A stretch of DNA of 64,000 nt from Symsagittifera roscoffensis (Eukaryota; Xenacoelomorpha; Acoela; Convolutidae). The stretch is taken from assembly GCF_963678635.1 (NCBI RefSeq), contig NW_026970820.1:682001-746000 (forward strand), read 5' to 3'. Positions 46,477-58,605 of this stretch are shown piece after piece. The notes beneath the pieces are model-generated. The model was not told the origin of the DNA. It searched no databases and saw only the letters and a list, made by a program, of their open reading frames with translations. The position numbers were made by a program, and so were the translations under genes. Within the stretch, counting starts at the first letter, position 1, and each line of letters opens with the position of its first letter.

Positions 46477-48980
46477 AGGTTACTCTTTCGCCCCACCCAC
46501 CCGACCAATTCATTTACCCACCCACCTGATCAGTCAGTGCGCCTTCACGTCTTCTTTTGAAAATTTATTCATTCCGTAGCTGGAATTGATTAATGGTTTT
46601 CCCTAATACATGAAACTTTGACAGACAGATATCCAACTATTTGATAGAGCATTTTTCGAATCACTTCTTCGAATAGATTTTCAAAAAAAGCCTAAAAAAA
46701 ATCATGCGCTTTTATTACATATGTCATCGAAGCAAAAAGAGTACCGTGTTGGTTCCATAAATGGCTCCAGTACCCACAATGCTAAGATGCAGGAAAAATA
46801 CCTTTCTATTAAATTTGAGATACAATGTCTCATGAAGGAAATGGAAACGCTATCCTAGGGTGCAGGTTTTCTGAAAAAATGGTATCAGCTGAAACATAAC
46901 AGCACAACATAGCGGCTGCTCTCTATTTCTCTGCTCTTTATTCGAGGTCCCGGATGCCCCTGCTTGGGACCACAAGGGTCCCAGGGCGCATCCTATAGGG
47001 ATTAAAGCATCAAACGTACAATCATGAAATGAGAAATTCTAATCACTTATTACAATGTTCCATATTTCATTTTGCTCAGCAATCAGTAAACTGTTGTATT
47101 TTTAACTTGAAGAGCCTATTATATTATCAAACAAAATTTTTCGATAAAAATTACATTTTCTTTTAGTTTTTCAAACAATATTTTACAATTTGAAACAAAA
47201 AGAAACCTTGCATTTCTTTGCAGTAACTAAGTCAGTGCACTGTAGCTACACTAGTGAATGTAAAACATAGTTAAAAAAACGGACAACTGAATCTGGTTTT
47301 TTAAATTTAATGTTTTTTTGTTCGGCTTTTAAATAGGATCACGTCAATTAATAATTGAAATTGAGCAAAGACAAGAATATAACACTCGCAATTTTTGTTC
47401 AATATTGATTAGAAAAATGATCAAACCACTCTATATTGCCTATGGCAAGCTCAAAACATCAATCAAAAACCACTTTTGTTCACTTTTAAAATTGAATTAT
47501 TTTTCGACCAAAAAAAGTTAGAGATGAAATTGAAAAAAATTTTTTTTTTCCTGAATATGAAAAAATTTGTGTCAAACTGCCTCATCCATTGAAACATTTT
47601 CTATGAACCTATTCAGAAAGGTTCTGTTGAGCAATGCCGAAAAAATAACCCCTTTTGAGAAAAATTCAAAAAACACATTTTTGGTTAACTCAAAAAAGTG
47701 GAAAAAGTGGGAAAAGGGGTCTTCAAAATGAAACCATCCAAAAGTGGCATTAACTAACTGCCATTATTTTGTGAATTCAGACCCGCATGCAAAAATTTAC
47801 GAAAATCCTACCTGAAGTTTTTCAGAACAGATTAGTTTCTCCGGATTTTTGGTAGTACTGATTTCTTTACTGTACTTATAATTAAAGTCAAATCAAAAAG
47901 TCGTAAAAACTACAATTTTTAATCAATTTTGACAAATAAATGATCAAAACCCACTAAATTGGCTATGGCAAGTCCGAATCTACCATCAGAAACCATTTTT
48001 TCCCATTTCTGAAAATTTTCATTTTTTAAAAAATAAATGTTGAGTCACAAACGGGAAAAATCATATTTTTTCAAAAAGTCAAAAATAATTCCTCCATTTA
48101 AACTAAATCATCAGGCCACACGTTAGGAACCTGTTCAGAATGGTTTCCATGATCAAAGCAGCAAAAGTCACCCATTTTGAGAAAAGTCGAAAAAACACCT
48201 TTTTAGTTAACTCAAAAAAGTGGAAAAAGTGGGGGAAGGGGTCTTCAAAATGAAATCATCCAAAAGTGGCAACAACAAACTGCCATTATTTTCTAATTTC
48301 AGACCCGCATGCAAAAAATTACGAAAATCCTACCTGAAGTTTTTGAGAACAGATTAGTTTCTCGGGAATTTTGGTAGTACTATTTTTATTACTATAATTA
48401 TAATTAAAGTCAAAACTAAAAGTCGTAAAAACTACAATTTTGAATAAATTTTGACAAATAAATGGTCAAAACCCACTAAATTGGCTATGGCAAGTTCGAA
48501 TATACCATCAGAAACCATTTTTTCCCATTTTTGAAAATTTTCATTTTTTTGAAAATAAATGTTGAGTCACAAAAGGGAAAAATCAAATTTTTTCAAAAAG
48601 TCAAAAAAAAATATTCCATTTAAACTAATTCATCAGGCCACACGTTAGGAACCTGTTCAGAATGGTTTTCATGATCAAAGCAGCAAAAGTCACCCATTTT
48701 GAGAAAAGTTGAAAAAACACCTTTTTAGTTAACTCAAAAAAGTGGAAAAAGTGGGAAAATGGGTCTTGAAAATGAAACCATCCAAAAGTGGCATTAACAA
48801 ACTGCCATTATTTTCCAAATTCAGGCCCGCATGCAAAAAATTAGGAAATTCTGACGTGCGGTTTAGCAGAACTCGATAGTTACTAGGAATATTTACCACT
48901 GTAAAAAATTTATTGCCTTTTGACCGGAAGGGGCCCCTACCCCTTCCTAAATGCTTTTTGTGCTACACGCGACCATCTAG
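46477..48980 (+). repeat. Unit 22, class D, 2504 bp
   Basis: The tag is AGGTTACTC, then CCAATTC. H2 is at 46952-46993 and H3 at 48926-48947. Its second half (from about 47700) resembles the C2 monomers of units 12 and 21 more than those of unit 14, so it is a D head on C2-like monomers. Confidence 0.85.
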
Positions 48981-51289
48981 AGGAAATTGTTTCGCCCCAC
49001 CCACCCGACCAATATCATTTACCCACCCACCTGATCAGTCAGGCCACGACTACCTTTTTTCGATTTGATCGAGTAACGAAAAGCGGTTTGTGATTCTCCA
49101 TCACCTTAAAAATGAAGGAGCAGGTTTTTACTTAGCCAACTATCCTTTTGGGGGTAAAATGGGTTTGGTTTTTGATGCGTCTTTGCCCGAAAACCTCATC
49201 AAAAAGAATAATTTACCCGGCTTTTCTAGTATTTCCTGACCACATTTTCGATCTGTCTCTGGCCACGACGTCGTTTAGTTAATGTTCTTCCCCGACATTT
49301 TTTTCTACAATCGTATTTTTTTACGAATAAAAGAGATTGCCAACACATCAGCGCTGTCCAAAATAGATTAGGAAATTGAACAACTTTAGTTTTTTTTTTA
49401 TTTTTGATCGTCGTAACGGATGCTCCCCACATGGGACCACAGGGGTCCCAGGGAGCATCCCAAAAAGATTAAAGCAAAAGTTCAACAATTATTTACCCGT
49501 CAATTTGGGTCACTCTTGCGGTTCAACAATCTGTATTTTTTTTTAAAATGATTCCAAGAACAGTTCAGGGCTGCATGCAAAAAATAAGAACATTCTCACG
49601 CATCGGAATTATGAAATTACTAATTATTTTTTTTAAATTCTCATTATTTGTAGTAGCTTTATAAGATCCAAACTGAAAAACTAAAAAATCAACAATGTAT
49701 AACTATTTTTGAAATTAAAACACTCCCCGTATCTACTAAATCGACAATGGCAAGCTCACATACACCATCAAAAATCATTTTTTTTTTCACTTTTGAAAAC
49801 TTAAATTTTTTTGAGAAAAAAAAAGTTGAGTCAGAAACGGGAAAAATCATATTTTTTCAAAATGTCAAAAAAAATTGTTCCATTTAAACTTAATCAGTAG
49901 GCCACACGTTGGGAACCTGTTCAAAATGTTTTTTTCATAAACAATGCAGCAAAACTTACCCATTTTGAGAAAAGTGCAAAAAACACCTTTTTGGTTAACT
50001 CAAAAAAGTGGAAAAAGTGGAGAAAAGGGTCTTCAAAACGAAACCATCCAAAAGTGGCATTAACTAACTGCCATTATTTTGTGAATTCAGACCCGCATGC
50101 AAAAATTTACGAAAATCCTATGGGAAGTTTTTGAGAACAGATTAGTTTCTCCGGAATTTTGGTAGTACTAATTTCATTACTGTACTTATAATTAAAGTCA
50201 AATCAAAAAGTCGTAAAAACTACAATTTTCAATCAATTTTGACAAATAAATGATCAAAACCCACTAAATTGGCTATGGCAAGTTCGAATCTACCATCAGA
50301 AACCATTTTTTCCCATTTCTGAAAATTTTCATTTTTTACAAAATAAATGTTGAGTCACAAACGGGAAAAATCATACTTTTTCAAAAAGTCAAAAAAATTC
50401 TTCCATTTAAACTAATTCATCAGGCCACACGCTGAGAACCTGTTCAGAATGGTTTCCATGATCAAAGCAGCAAAAGTCACCCATTTTGAGAAAAGTCGAA
50501 AAAACACCTTTTTAGTTAACTCAAAAAAGCGGAAAAAGTGGGAAAAGGGGTCTTCAAAATGAAACCATCCAAAAGTGGCATTAACAAACTGCCATTATTT
50601 TCTAATTTCAGACCCGCATGCAAAAAATTACGAAAATCCTACGTGAAGTTTCTGAGAACAGATTAGTTTCTCGGGAATTTTGGTAGTACTATTTTTATTA
50701 CTATAATAATAATTAAAGTCAAATGTAAAAGTCATAAAAACTACAATTTTTTATCAATTTAGACAAATTAATGTTCAAAACCCACTAAATTGGCTATGGC
50801 AAGTTCGAATATACCATCAGAAACCATTTTTTCCCATTTTTGAAAATTTTCATTTTTTTGAAAATAAATGTTGAGTCACAAACGGGAAAAATCATATTTT
50901 TTCAAAAAGTCAAAAAAAAATATTCCAATTAAACTAACTCATCAGGCCACACGTTAGGAACCTGTTCAGAATGGTTTTCATGATCAAAGCAGCAAAAGTC
51001 ACCCATTTTGAGAAAAGTCGAAAAAACACCTTTTTAGTTAACTCAAAAAAGTGGAAAAAGTGGGAAAAGGGGTCTTCAAAATGAAACCATCCAAAAATGG
51101 CATTAACAAACTGCCATTATTTTCCAAATTCAGACCCGCATGCAAAAAATTAGGAAATTCTGACGTGCGGTTTAGCAGAACTCGATAGTTACTAGGAATA
51201 TTTACCACTGTAAAAAATTTATTGCCTTTTGACCGGAAGGGGCCCCTACCCCTTCCTAATCGCTTTTTGTGCTACACGCGACCATCTAG
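48981..51289 (+). repeat. Unit 23, class C2, 2309 bp
   Basis: The tag is AGGAAATTG. H2 is at 49418-49460 and H3 at 51235-51256. The head is almost the same as unit 25's (shared GGTTTGGTTTTTG and AGTATTTCCTGACC); the two flank unit 24. Confidence 0.85.
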
Positions 51290-53757
51290 CCGGTCAGGTC
51301 TGCGTCCCACCCGCCCTCCGTGACTAATCTTGCTTCCGAGACAAGTTTTGTCTTTCACCTTTACCCCATCTCAGGTCAGTTAATCTTAAAAAAAACCCTA
51401 CTTGAAACGTTCGCGTTCACATTACCCCCTACGGGCGCAATGGCAAAGCCCATTTTTTCTTCTCACTTAACTTCTTCTCCGAACAGTTCACATAAAACAT
51501 TACTATGATTTTATCTAAAATTTGCCGTGTCCAGCTGCGACTCCGACTTTTTTCACGTCACTGGTGTTCCAACAACAGGACCACATGAGATTCCCATTCA
51601 GATACTGTCTCAATTTTGAAAATATTGATTTGATTTTTTTTGCCGTTTTTCGTAAAATAAACTAATTACTTCATTCGAATTTAAAAAAAATACCGAAAAA
51701 CACTTAAAGATAGCAAGACATTATTGTGACTGTCGTCTATATCTGTTCTCTTTGTTGGAGGTCAATGATGCTCCCTAAATGGGACCACAAGGGTCCCAGG
51801 GAGCATCAATAAAGGCTTTGGATAGTATGCCATTTTTGATTAAGACAAAATCTTTGGCCAATTGTGTTTTTTTTCACAGTCCCTTATCCACTGCAAATGT
51901 AAAGACTAATTTTTGTTTGAAGTTTTAAAAAATAATAATAACCTTTTCATTTGTGATGACTCGTATCACTCATAAATCAGTGGAAGACTCTGATTAACCT
52001 TCTCAAGCATGAAAATACATAAAAAAAAGATTCTGGTTATTTCAGACTGCTTTTTTTGTTAAATTTCAGATAGATTTTGAAAAATCTTTCTTCAAATTGT
52101 ATGTCTGCCGAAAAAGAACAAAAATTACAAACTGAAACGATTTTGGTTAAATTAAGGCTCTTCACCCACCAAACTCGAAATTGCGAAGCTGAAACGAACA
52201 ATCGACAGCCCATTTTATAAGTTTTTTTTTTTTTTTTTAAAACGTGTCATATATTTTCAAAAGCAATATATTAAAGTTTCATTTTTTACCAGAAAAGTAA
52301 GTCCGAAAAAAACCAGATTTTCAAATACTGTCGAAAAATAAGGTGGCAAGTAGTTTTACCAATGGAATCATAGTATATGATTAAGTTCAAAATAGTTTTC
52401 ATTACCATTGACTAGACGCTTACTCAATTTGAGAAATGTCGTTAATAACTTTTTTGGAAACATAAAAAACGGATAATGGAAAAGTTTTCTTCAAACTTAT
52501 AGAAAAGAATTTTATGAGAAAAACCATTATTAATATCACGTGTAAATTACGAGAGTAGATTCAGGCCACATGCAAAATTTCAGCAGAAACACTCAAGCAA
52601 TTTTGAGAACGAAACAATTGTTCCAGAAATTGACAAAGTAGTGTATACACCAATTTTACCATAAATCGTCAAAATAAAAAAATCGCAAAAACTACAAATT
52701 TTATCCAATTTTGACTTTTAAACACTCTATACCGACTAAATTGACTATGGTAAGCTCGAATCAACCATCAAAAACTATTTTTAATCGTTTTGAATTTTTT
52801 AAGTTTTTTTCCATCAAAAAGTTGAGTCAGAAATGGGAAAAAGGTTTTTTTTTCAGAAAAACAAAAAAAGTTGTTCAAAATCAACTAAAAATCTAAGCCA
52901 CATTTTTTGAACCTGCTCAGAATGGTTCTGGTGACCGAAGCCGTAAAAAGTACCCAATTCGAGGAAATTCGAAAATACTCTTTTTTCAGCACTTTGAAAA
53001 AGTGGAAAAATGGAAAAAAAGGTCTTCAAACAAATAGGATGAAAAAGTGATCAGTAAAAGCATCGATGCCGTGTCAAATGAGGATTGCATGCCAATTTTT
53101 GAAACAATCCAACGGGTTTTTTTTAAGAACGAAACCATTTTTTGACAATTTTAGTAGTAGTATTTACACTAATTAGTACCATATATGGTCAAAATTCAAA
53201 AACACAAAAAACTACAATTTTCATCCAATTTTGACCTTCAAATACTCTATACCCACTAAATTGACTATCGGGAGCTCGAATCAACCATCAAAAACCACTT
53301 TTAATCACTTTCAAAATTTTTTATTTTTTAAATCAAAATGTTGAGTCAGAATTAGGAAAAAACATTTTTTTTCAAAAAGTCAAAAAAAGTTGTCCCAATT
53401 GAATAAACTCACTAAGCCACACTCTATGAACCTGTTCAGAATGGTTTTCATGACCAAAGCCGTAAAAAGTACCCAATTTGAGAAACTTCGAAAAATCACC
53501 TTTTAGTTAACTCAAAAAAGTGGAAAAATCGGGTAAAATGGGCTTCAAACCGATAGGATCGAAAAGTGACCTTTATAAGATATGATTGCCGTGTCAAATT
53601 AGGGCCGCATGCAAAAAATTAGAAAAATTCAACGAAACGTTTTTGAGAACTCGACAAATTTGGTCGTTTTGTTAAAGGTTAAATTTTAGAAATTTTTTGT
53701 CCGGAAGGGGCCCCTTCCCCTTCCTAAATGCTTTTTATGCTACACGCGACCATCTAG
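51290..53757 (+). repeat. Unit 24, class B, 2468 bp
   Basis: The head begins CCGGTCAGGTCTGCG, so the first bases differ from units 2 and 15 while TCAGGTCTGCG is shared. H2 is at 51767-51807 and H3 at 53703-53724 (CCCCTT loop, as in unit 15). It is more diverged from units 2 and 15 than those are from each other. Confidence 0.85.
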
Positions 53758-56051
53758 AGGAAATTGTTTCGCCCCACCCACCCGACCAATATCATTTACC
53801 CACCCACCTGATCAGTCAGGCCACGACTACCTTTTTTCGATTTGATCGAGTAACGAAAAGCGGTTTGTGATTCTCCATCACCTTAAAAATGAAGGAGCAG
53901 GTTTTTACTTAGCCAACTATCCTTTTGGGGGTAAAATGGGTTTGGTTTTTGATGCGTCTTTGCCCGAAAATCTCATCAAAAAGAATAATTTACCCGGCTT
54001 TTCTAGTATTTCCTGACCACATTTTCGATCTGTCTCTGGCCACGACGTCGTTTAGTTAATGTTCTTCCCCGACATTTTTTTCTACAATCGTATTTTTTTA
54101 CGAATAAAAGAGATTGCCAACACATCAGCGCTGTCCAAAATAGATTAGGAAATTGAACAACTTTAGTTTTTTTTTATTTTTGATCGTCGTAACGGATGCT
54201 CCCCACATGGGACCACAGGGGTCCCAGGGAGCATCCCAAAAAGATTAAAGCAAAAGTTCAACAATTATTTACCCGTCAATTTGGGTCACTCTTGCGGTTC
54301 AACAATCTGTATTTTTTTTAAAATGATTCCAAGAACAGTTCAGGGCTGCATGCAAAAAATAAGAACATTCTCACGCATCGGAATTATGAAATTACTAATT
54401 ATTTTTTTTAAATTCTCATTATTTGTAGTAGCTTTATAAGATCCAAACTGAAAAACTAAAAAATCAACAATTTTTAACTATTTTTGAAATTAAAACACTC
54501 CGTATCTACTGAATCGACAATGGCAAGCTCAAATACACCATCAAAAATCATTTTTTTTTTCACTTTTGAAAACTTAAATTTTTTTGAGAAAAAAAAGTTG
54601 AGTCAGAAACGGGAAAAATCATATTTTTTCAAAATGTCAAAAAAAATTGTTCCATTTAAACTTAATCAGTAGGCCACACGTTGGGAAAATGTTTTTCATA
54701 AACAATGAAGCAAAATTTACCCATTTTGAGAAAAGTGCAAAAAACACCTTTTTGGTTAACTCAAAAAAGTGGAAAAAGTGGAGAAAAGGGTCTTCAAAAC
54801 GAAACCATCCAAAAGTGGCATTAACTAACTGCCATTATTTTGTAAATTCAGACCCGCATGCAAAAGTTTACGAAAATCCTACGGGAAGTTTTTGAGAACA
54901 GATTAGTTTCTCCGGAATTTTGGTAGTACTAATTTCATTACTGTACTTATAATTAAAGTCAAATCAAAAAGTCGTAAAAACTACAATTTTCAATCAATTT
55001 TGACAAAGAAATGATCAAAACCCACTAAATTGGCTATGGCAAGTTCGAATCTACCATCAGAAACCATTTTTTCCCATTTCTGAAAATTTTCATTTTTTAC
55101 AAAATAAATGTTGAGTCACAAACGGGAAAAATCATACTTTTTCAAAAAGTCAAAAAAAATTCTTCCATTTCAACTAATTCATCAGGCCACACGTTAGGAA
55201 CCTGTTCAAAATGGTTTCCATGATCAAAGCAGCAAAAGTCACCCATTTTGAGAAAAGTCGAAAAAAACACCTTTTTAGTTAACTCAAAAAAGTAGAAAAA
55301 GTGGAGAAAGGGGTCTTCAAAACGAAACCATCCAAAAGTGGCATTAACTAACTGCCATTATTTTGTAAATTCAGACCCGCATGCAAAAATTAACGAAAAT
55401 CCTACGGGAAGTTTTTGAGAACAGATTAGTTTCTCCGGAATTTTGATAGTACTAATTTCATTACTGTACTTATAATTAAAGTCGAATCAAAAAGTCGTAA
55501 AAACTACAATTTTTAATCAATTTTGACAAATAAATGATCAAAACCCACTAAATTGGCTATGGCAAGTTCGAATCTACCATTAGAAACCATTTTTTCCCAT
55601 TTCTGAAAACTTTCATTTTTTAAAAAAAAATGTTGAGTCACAAACGGGAAAAAATATATTTTTTCAAAAAGTCAAAAAAAAATGTTCCATTTAAATTTAT
55701 CCATTAGGCCACACGTTGGGAACCTGTTCAGAATGGTTTTCATGATCATAGCAGCAAAATTTACCCATATTGAGAAAAGTCGAAAAAACACCTTTTTAGT
55801 TAACTCAAAAAAGTGGGAAAAGTGGGTAAAAGGGTCTTCAAAATGAAACCATCCAAAAGTGGCATTAACAAACTGCCATTATTTTCCAAATTCAGACCCG
55901 CATGCAAAAAATTAGGAAATTCTGACGGGCGGTTTAGCAGAACTCGATAGTTTCTAGGAATATTAACTACCGTAAAAAATTTTTTGCCTTTTGACCGGAA
56001 GGGGCCCCTACCCCTTCCTAATCGCTTTTTGTGCTACACGCGACCATCTAG
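53758..56051 (+). repeat. Unit 25, class C2, 2294 bp
   Basis: The tag is AGGAAATTG. H2 is at 54194-54236 and H3 at 55997-56018. A short loss near 54690 removes the ACCTGTTC part of the first monomer motif. Confidence 0.85.
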
Positions 56052-56139
56052 AGGCAGAGCAGGCGCCCCACCCACCCAACCTGTGTGCTTCACCCACCCA
56101 CCCAATCAGTCAGGATTTGTCCACGACCTATTCTTCTCA

Positions 56140-56169
56140 ACTCGATTCATTCCGTAGATGGAATCGAGT
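56140..56169 (+). other. Head stem-loop H1, extended class D form
   Basis: ACTCGATT and AATCGAGT pair, then CC and GG pair beyond a small CAT bulge, around loop GTAGAT. Unit 17 keeps TCGATT / AATCGA at the same place with different inner bases. Confidence 0.55.
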
Positions 56170-56537
56170 TATGATGTGCCCCAAGACATAGAGATTTGAC
56201 GAACACGTGTCCCACTATTTGATAGATCTTTTTTCGAATCAGTTTCTTCTAATTGATTTGCAAACTATGGGCCAGAAATCAACATGTGCATTCATCAAAG
56301 ATGTCAACAAAGCAAAAAAAAGCACCGTGCATGTTCCATATTTGTGTCCCAGTTTTGACAATGGGAAGAAGCAGCAAAACTTCAAACACCTTAATACTAA
56401 AATTTAGATATAATTTCTCATGAATGAAACAAATACACTCTCCTCAGGTTTAGTTTCAAGAGGAAATTGTAAATGATGAAAAGTATCAATACAACATGCG
56501 GCTGCTTTTTTTTTCTCTGCTCTTTGCTCAAGGTCCC

Positions 56538-56579
56538 GGATGCCCCTACCTGGGACCACAAGGGTCCCAGGGAGCATCC
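56538..56579 (+). other. Two-tier stem-loop H2 of unit 26
   Basis: This is the D-type 5' arm GGATGCCCC combined with the B/C-type 3' arm GGGAGCATCC, leaving one C:A mismatch. The inner stem GGGACC / GGTCCC is intact even though flanking DNA is strongly diverged, which suggests the stem is maintained. Confidence 0.75.
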
Positions 56580-58605
56580 TACAGTGATTTTAGCATAAAA
56601 CATACAATTATGAATAGCAAAGCTCTAAGCAGTTTTGAAATTTTTTTCCCCATTTTTCTTCTCTCCACAAAGGGTATACAATCCCATTTTTGTTACAAAG
56701 AGCCTGTTAAACTAGCAATCCAAAACTTACAGTTAAATTATAAACTCATTACTTTTCCGAATTTGTAACAAAATTGTACATTTTGAACCGCAGTTAAACC
56801 TTGTAACTCGGTGCAGTAACAAAGTCAAGTGCACACTAGCTACATTTTCAACACAGTAAATTATTTTAAAAAGGACAACTGCATCTGGTTTTTCATAAAA
56901 AAACAACACTAGTCAACGCAGTAAATTCTTTAAAGAAAGGACCTCTGAATCTGGTTTTTCGTTTGATTTTTAATTTGTATTACATAAGTTATTAATTGAA
57001 ATCGAACAAAAACAACTAAAAAAATTTTACCATTTTTGATCAGTTTCGACAAAAAAATTACAAAACCTCACTTATTTGACTGTGGCAGGCTCAAACTATC
57101 TATCAAAAAGCACTTTTGCTTAAGTTTTTTTTAAGTTAAAAATGAAAAAAGGATCAAAAAGGAAAAACAAAATCGATTCTCTCATACTATCAAAACAATA
57201 GGTGACAGACACTTTTGCCCATAGACACACACCGTAGGAACCTGTTTACAAAAGGTCTTCATAGGCAAAGCCGAAAAACTACCCGTTTCGAGAAAAGAGC
57301 AAAAAAAAAATTTGGCATCCTACGAAATTGCTAAAATCAAGAAAAAAGAAAAATGGCCTTAAAAAAGAAAACATTAGAAAATAGTAACGAACTGGCATCA
57401 CTCTGTGAATTCAGAATGTCATGCAAAAATACATAAAAAGATTTCGGGAAGATTTTTGAACGGTCTCTCCGGAATTTTGATAGTACTTTTTATACTACTA
57501 TAGTATTGAATAAAGTCAAAACAAAAAGTCTTAAAAACTAACACTTCTTAACAATTTCGACAAATAAATGATCAAACCCTCTAAGTTGACTATGAGAAGC
57601 CCGAATATTTCATCAAAAATTATTTTTGAATACTTTTGGAATTTTTTCATTTTCGACCAAAAAAAGATAAAGTTGAAAATCCAAAAAACTTATTTTTTCA
57701 AAAAATCATAAAAAATTGGCCCCAATCTATTTTATCCTCAGAAACACACTCTGGGAACGGATTTAGAAAGACTATGATGACCAAAGCCGACATATTACTT
57801 ATTTTGAGAAAAGGGCAAAAAACCATTTTTGGCTCCCTACCAAAGCTGGAGAAATCGGACAAAATGGTATTGAAAAAGAAACCATCGAAAATTGGCAAAT
57901 ACAAACTGCCAGTCTTCTATCCATTTGAGCCTCATGCAAAAACTCAGAAAAAGTCCAGCGGAAATATTTGAGAACATGCCAGTTTCTCCTGAATTTTGAA
58001 ATTATTTTTTGTACTACTGTAGTATTAAATATAGTGAAATCTAAAAGTCGTAAAAACTATAATTTTTGTTCAATTTTGACAATTTAATAATCAAAACCCA
58101 CTATATTGACTACGGCAACCTCAAATATATCATCAGAATGCTTTTTTTCTCACTTTTGAAAAAAAAAAATTTTTTGAGGAAAAATGTTGAGTCAGAAACG
58201 GGAAAAATCAATTTTTTTCAAAAAGTTAAAAAAAGTTGTTCCATTCGGATTAATTCATTAGGCTAAACTTTATGAACCTGTTCAGAACTGTTTTCATGTC
58301 CAAAGCCGTAAAACTTACCCATTTTGAGAAAAGTCCAAAAAACACCTTTTTAGTTAACGCAAAAAAGTGGAAAAAGTGGGAAAAATGGTCTTCAAAATTA
58401 AACCATCGAAAAGTGGCATTAACAAACTGCCATTATTTCGTCAATTCAGACCCGCATGCAAAAAATTAGGAAGTTCTGACGAAACGTTTTGGAGAACGTG
58501 AAAGTTTTCAGCAAAATGGTATATGTATATTTTTTATAGTACTTCTGCACGGGAGGGGCCCCTACCCCTCCCTAATTGCTTTTTTTGCTACACGCGACCA
58601 TCTAG

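Larger units (their letters stand above)
56052..58605 (+). repeat. Unit 26, class D (most divergent), 2554 bp
   Basis: The tag is AGGCAGAGC as in unit 17. H1 is at 56140-56169, H2 at 56538-56579 and H3 at 58551-58572 (GGGAGGGG arms, as in unit 11). From about 56580 to 57960 the sequence is strongly diverged, without intact GCATGC markers (GTCATGC near 57418, CTCATGC near 57931). From about 58130 it becomes almost identical to class C1 monomers. Confidence 0.85.

Noticed and set aside
57636..57971. The longest open frame of the window, 111 codons
   Set aside because: It falls in diverged monomer sequence of unit 26, is low-complexity Lys-rich, and homologous monomers elsewhere are interrupted by stops.
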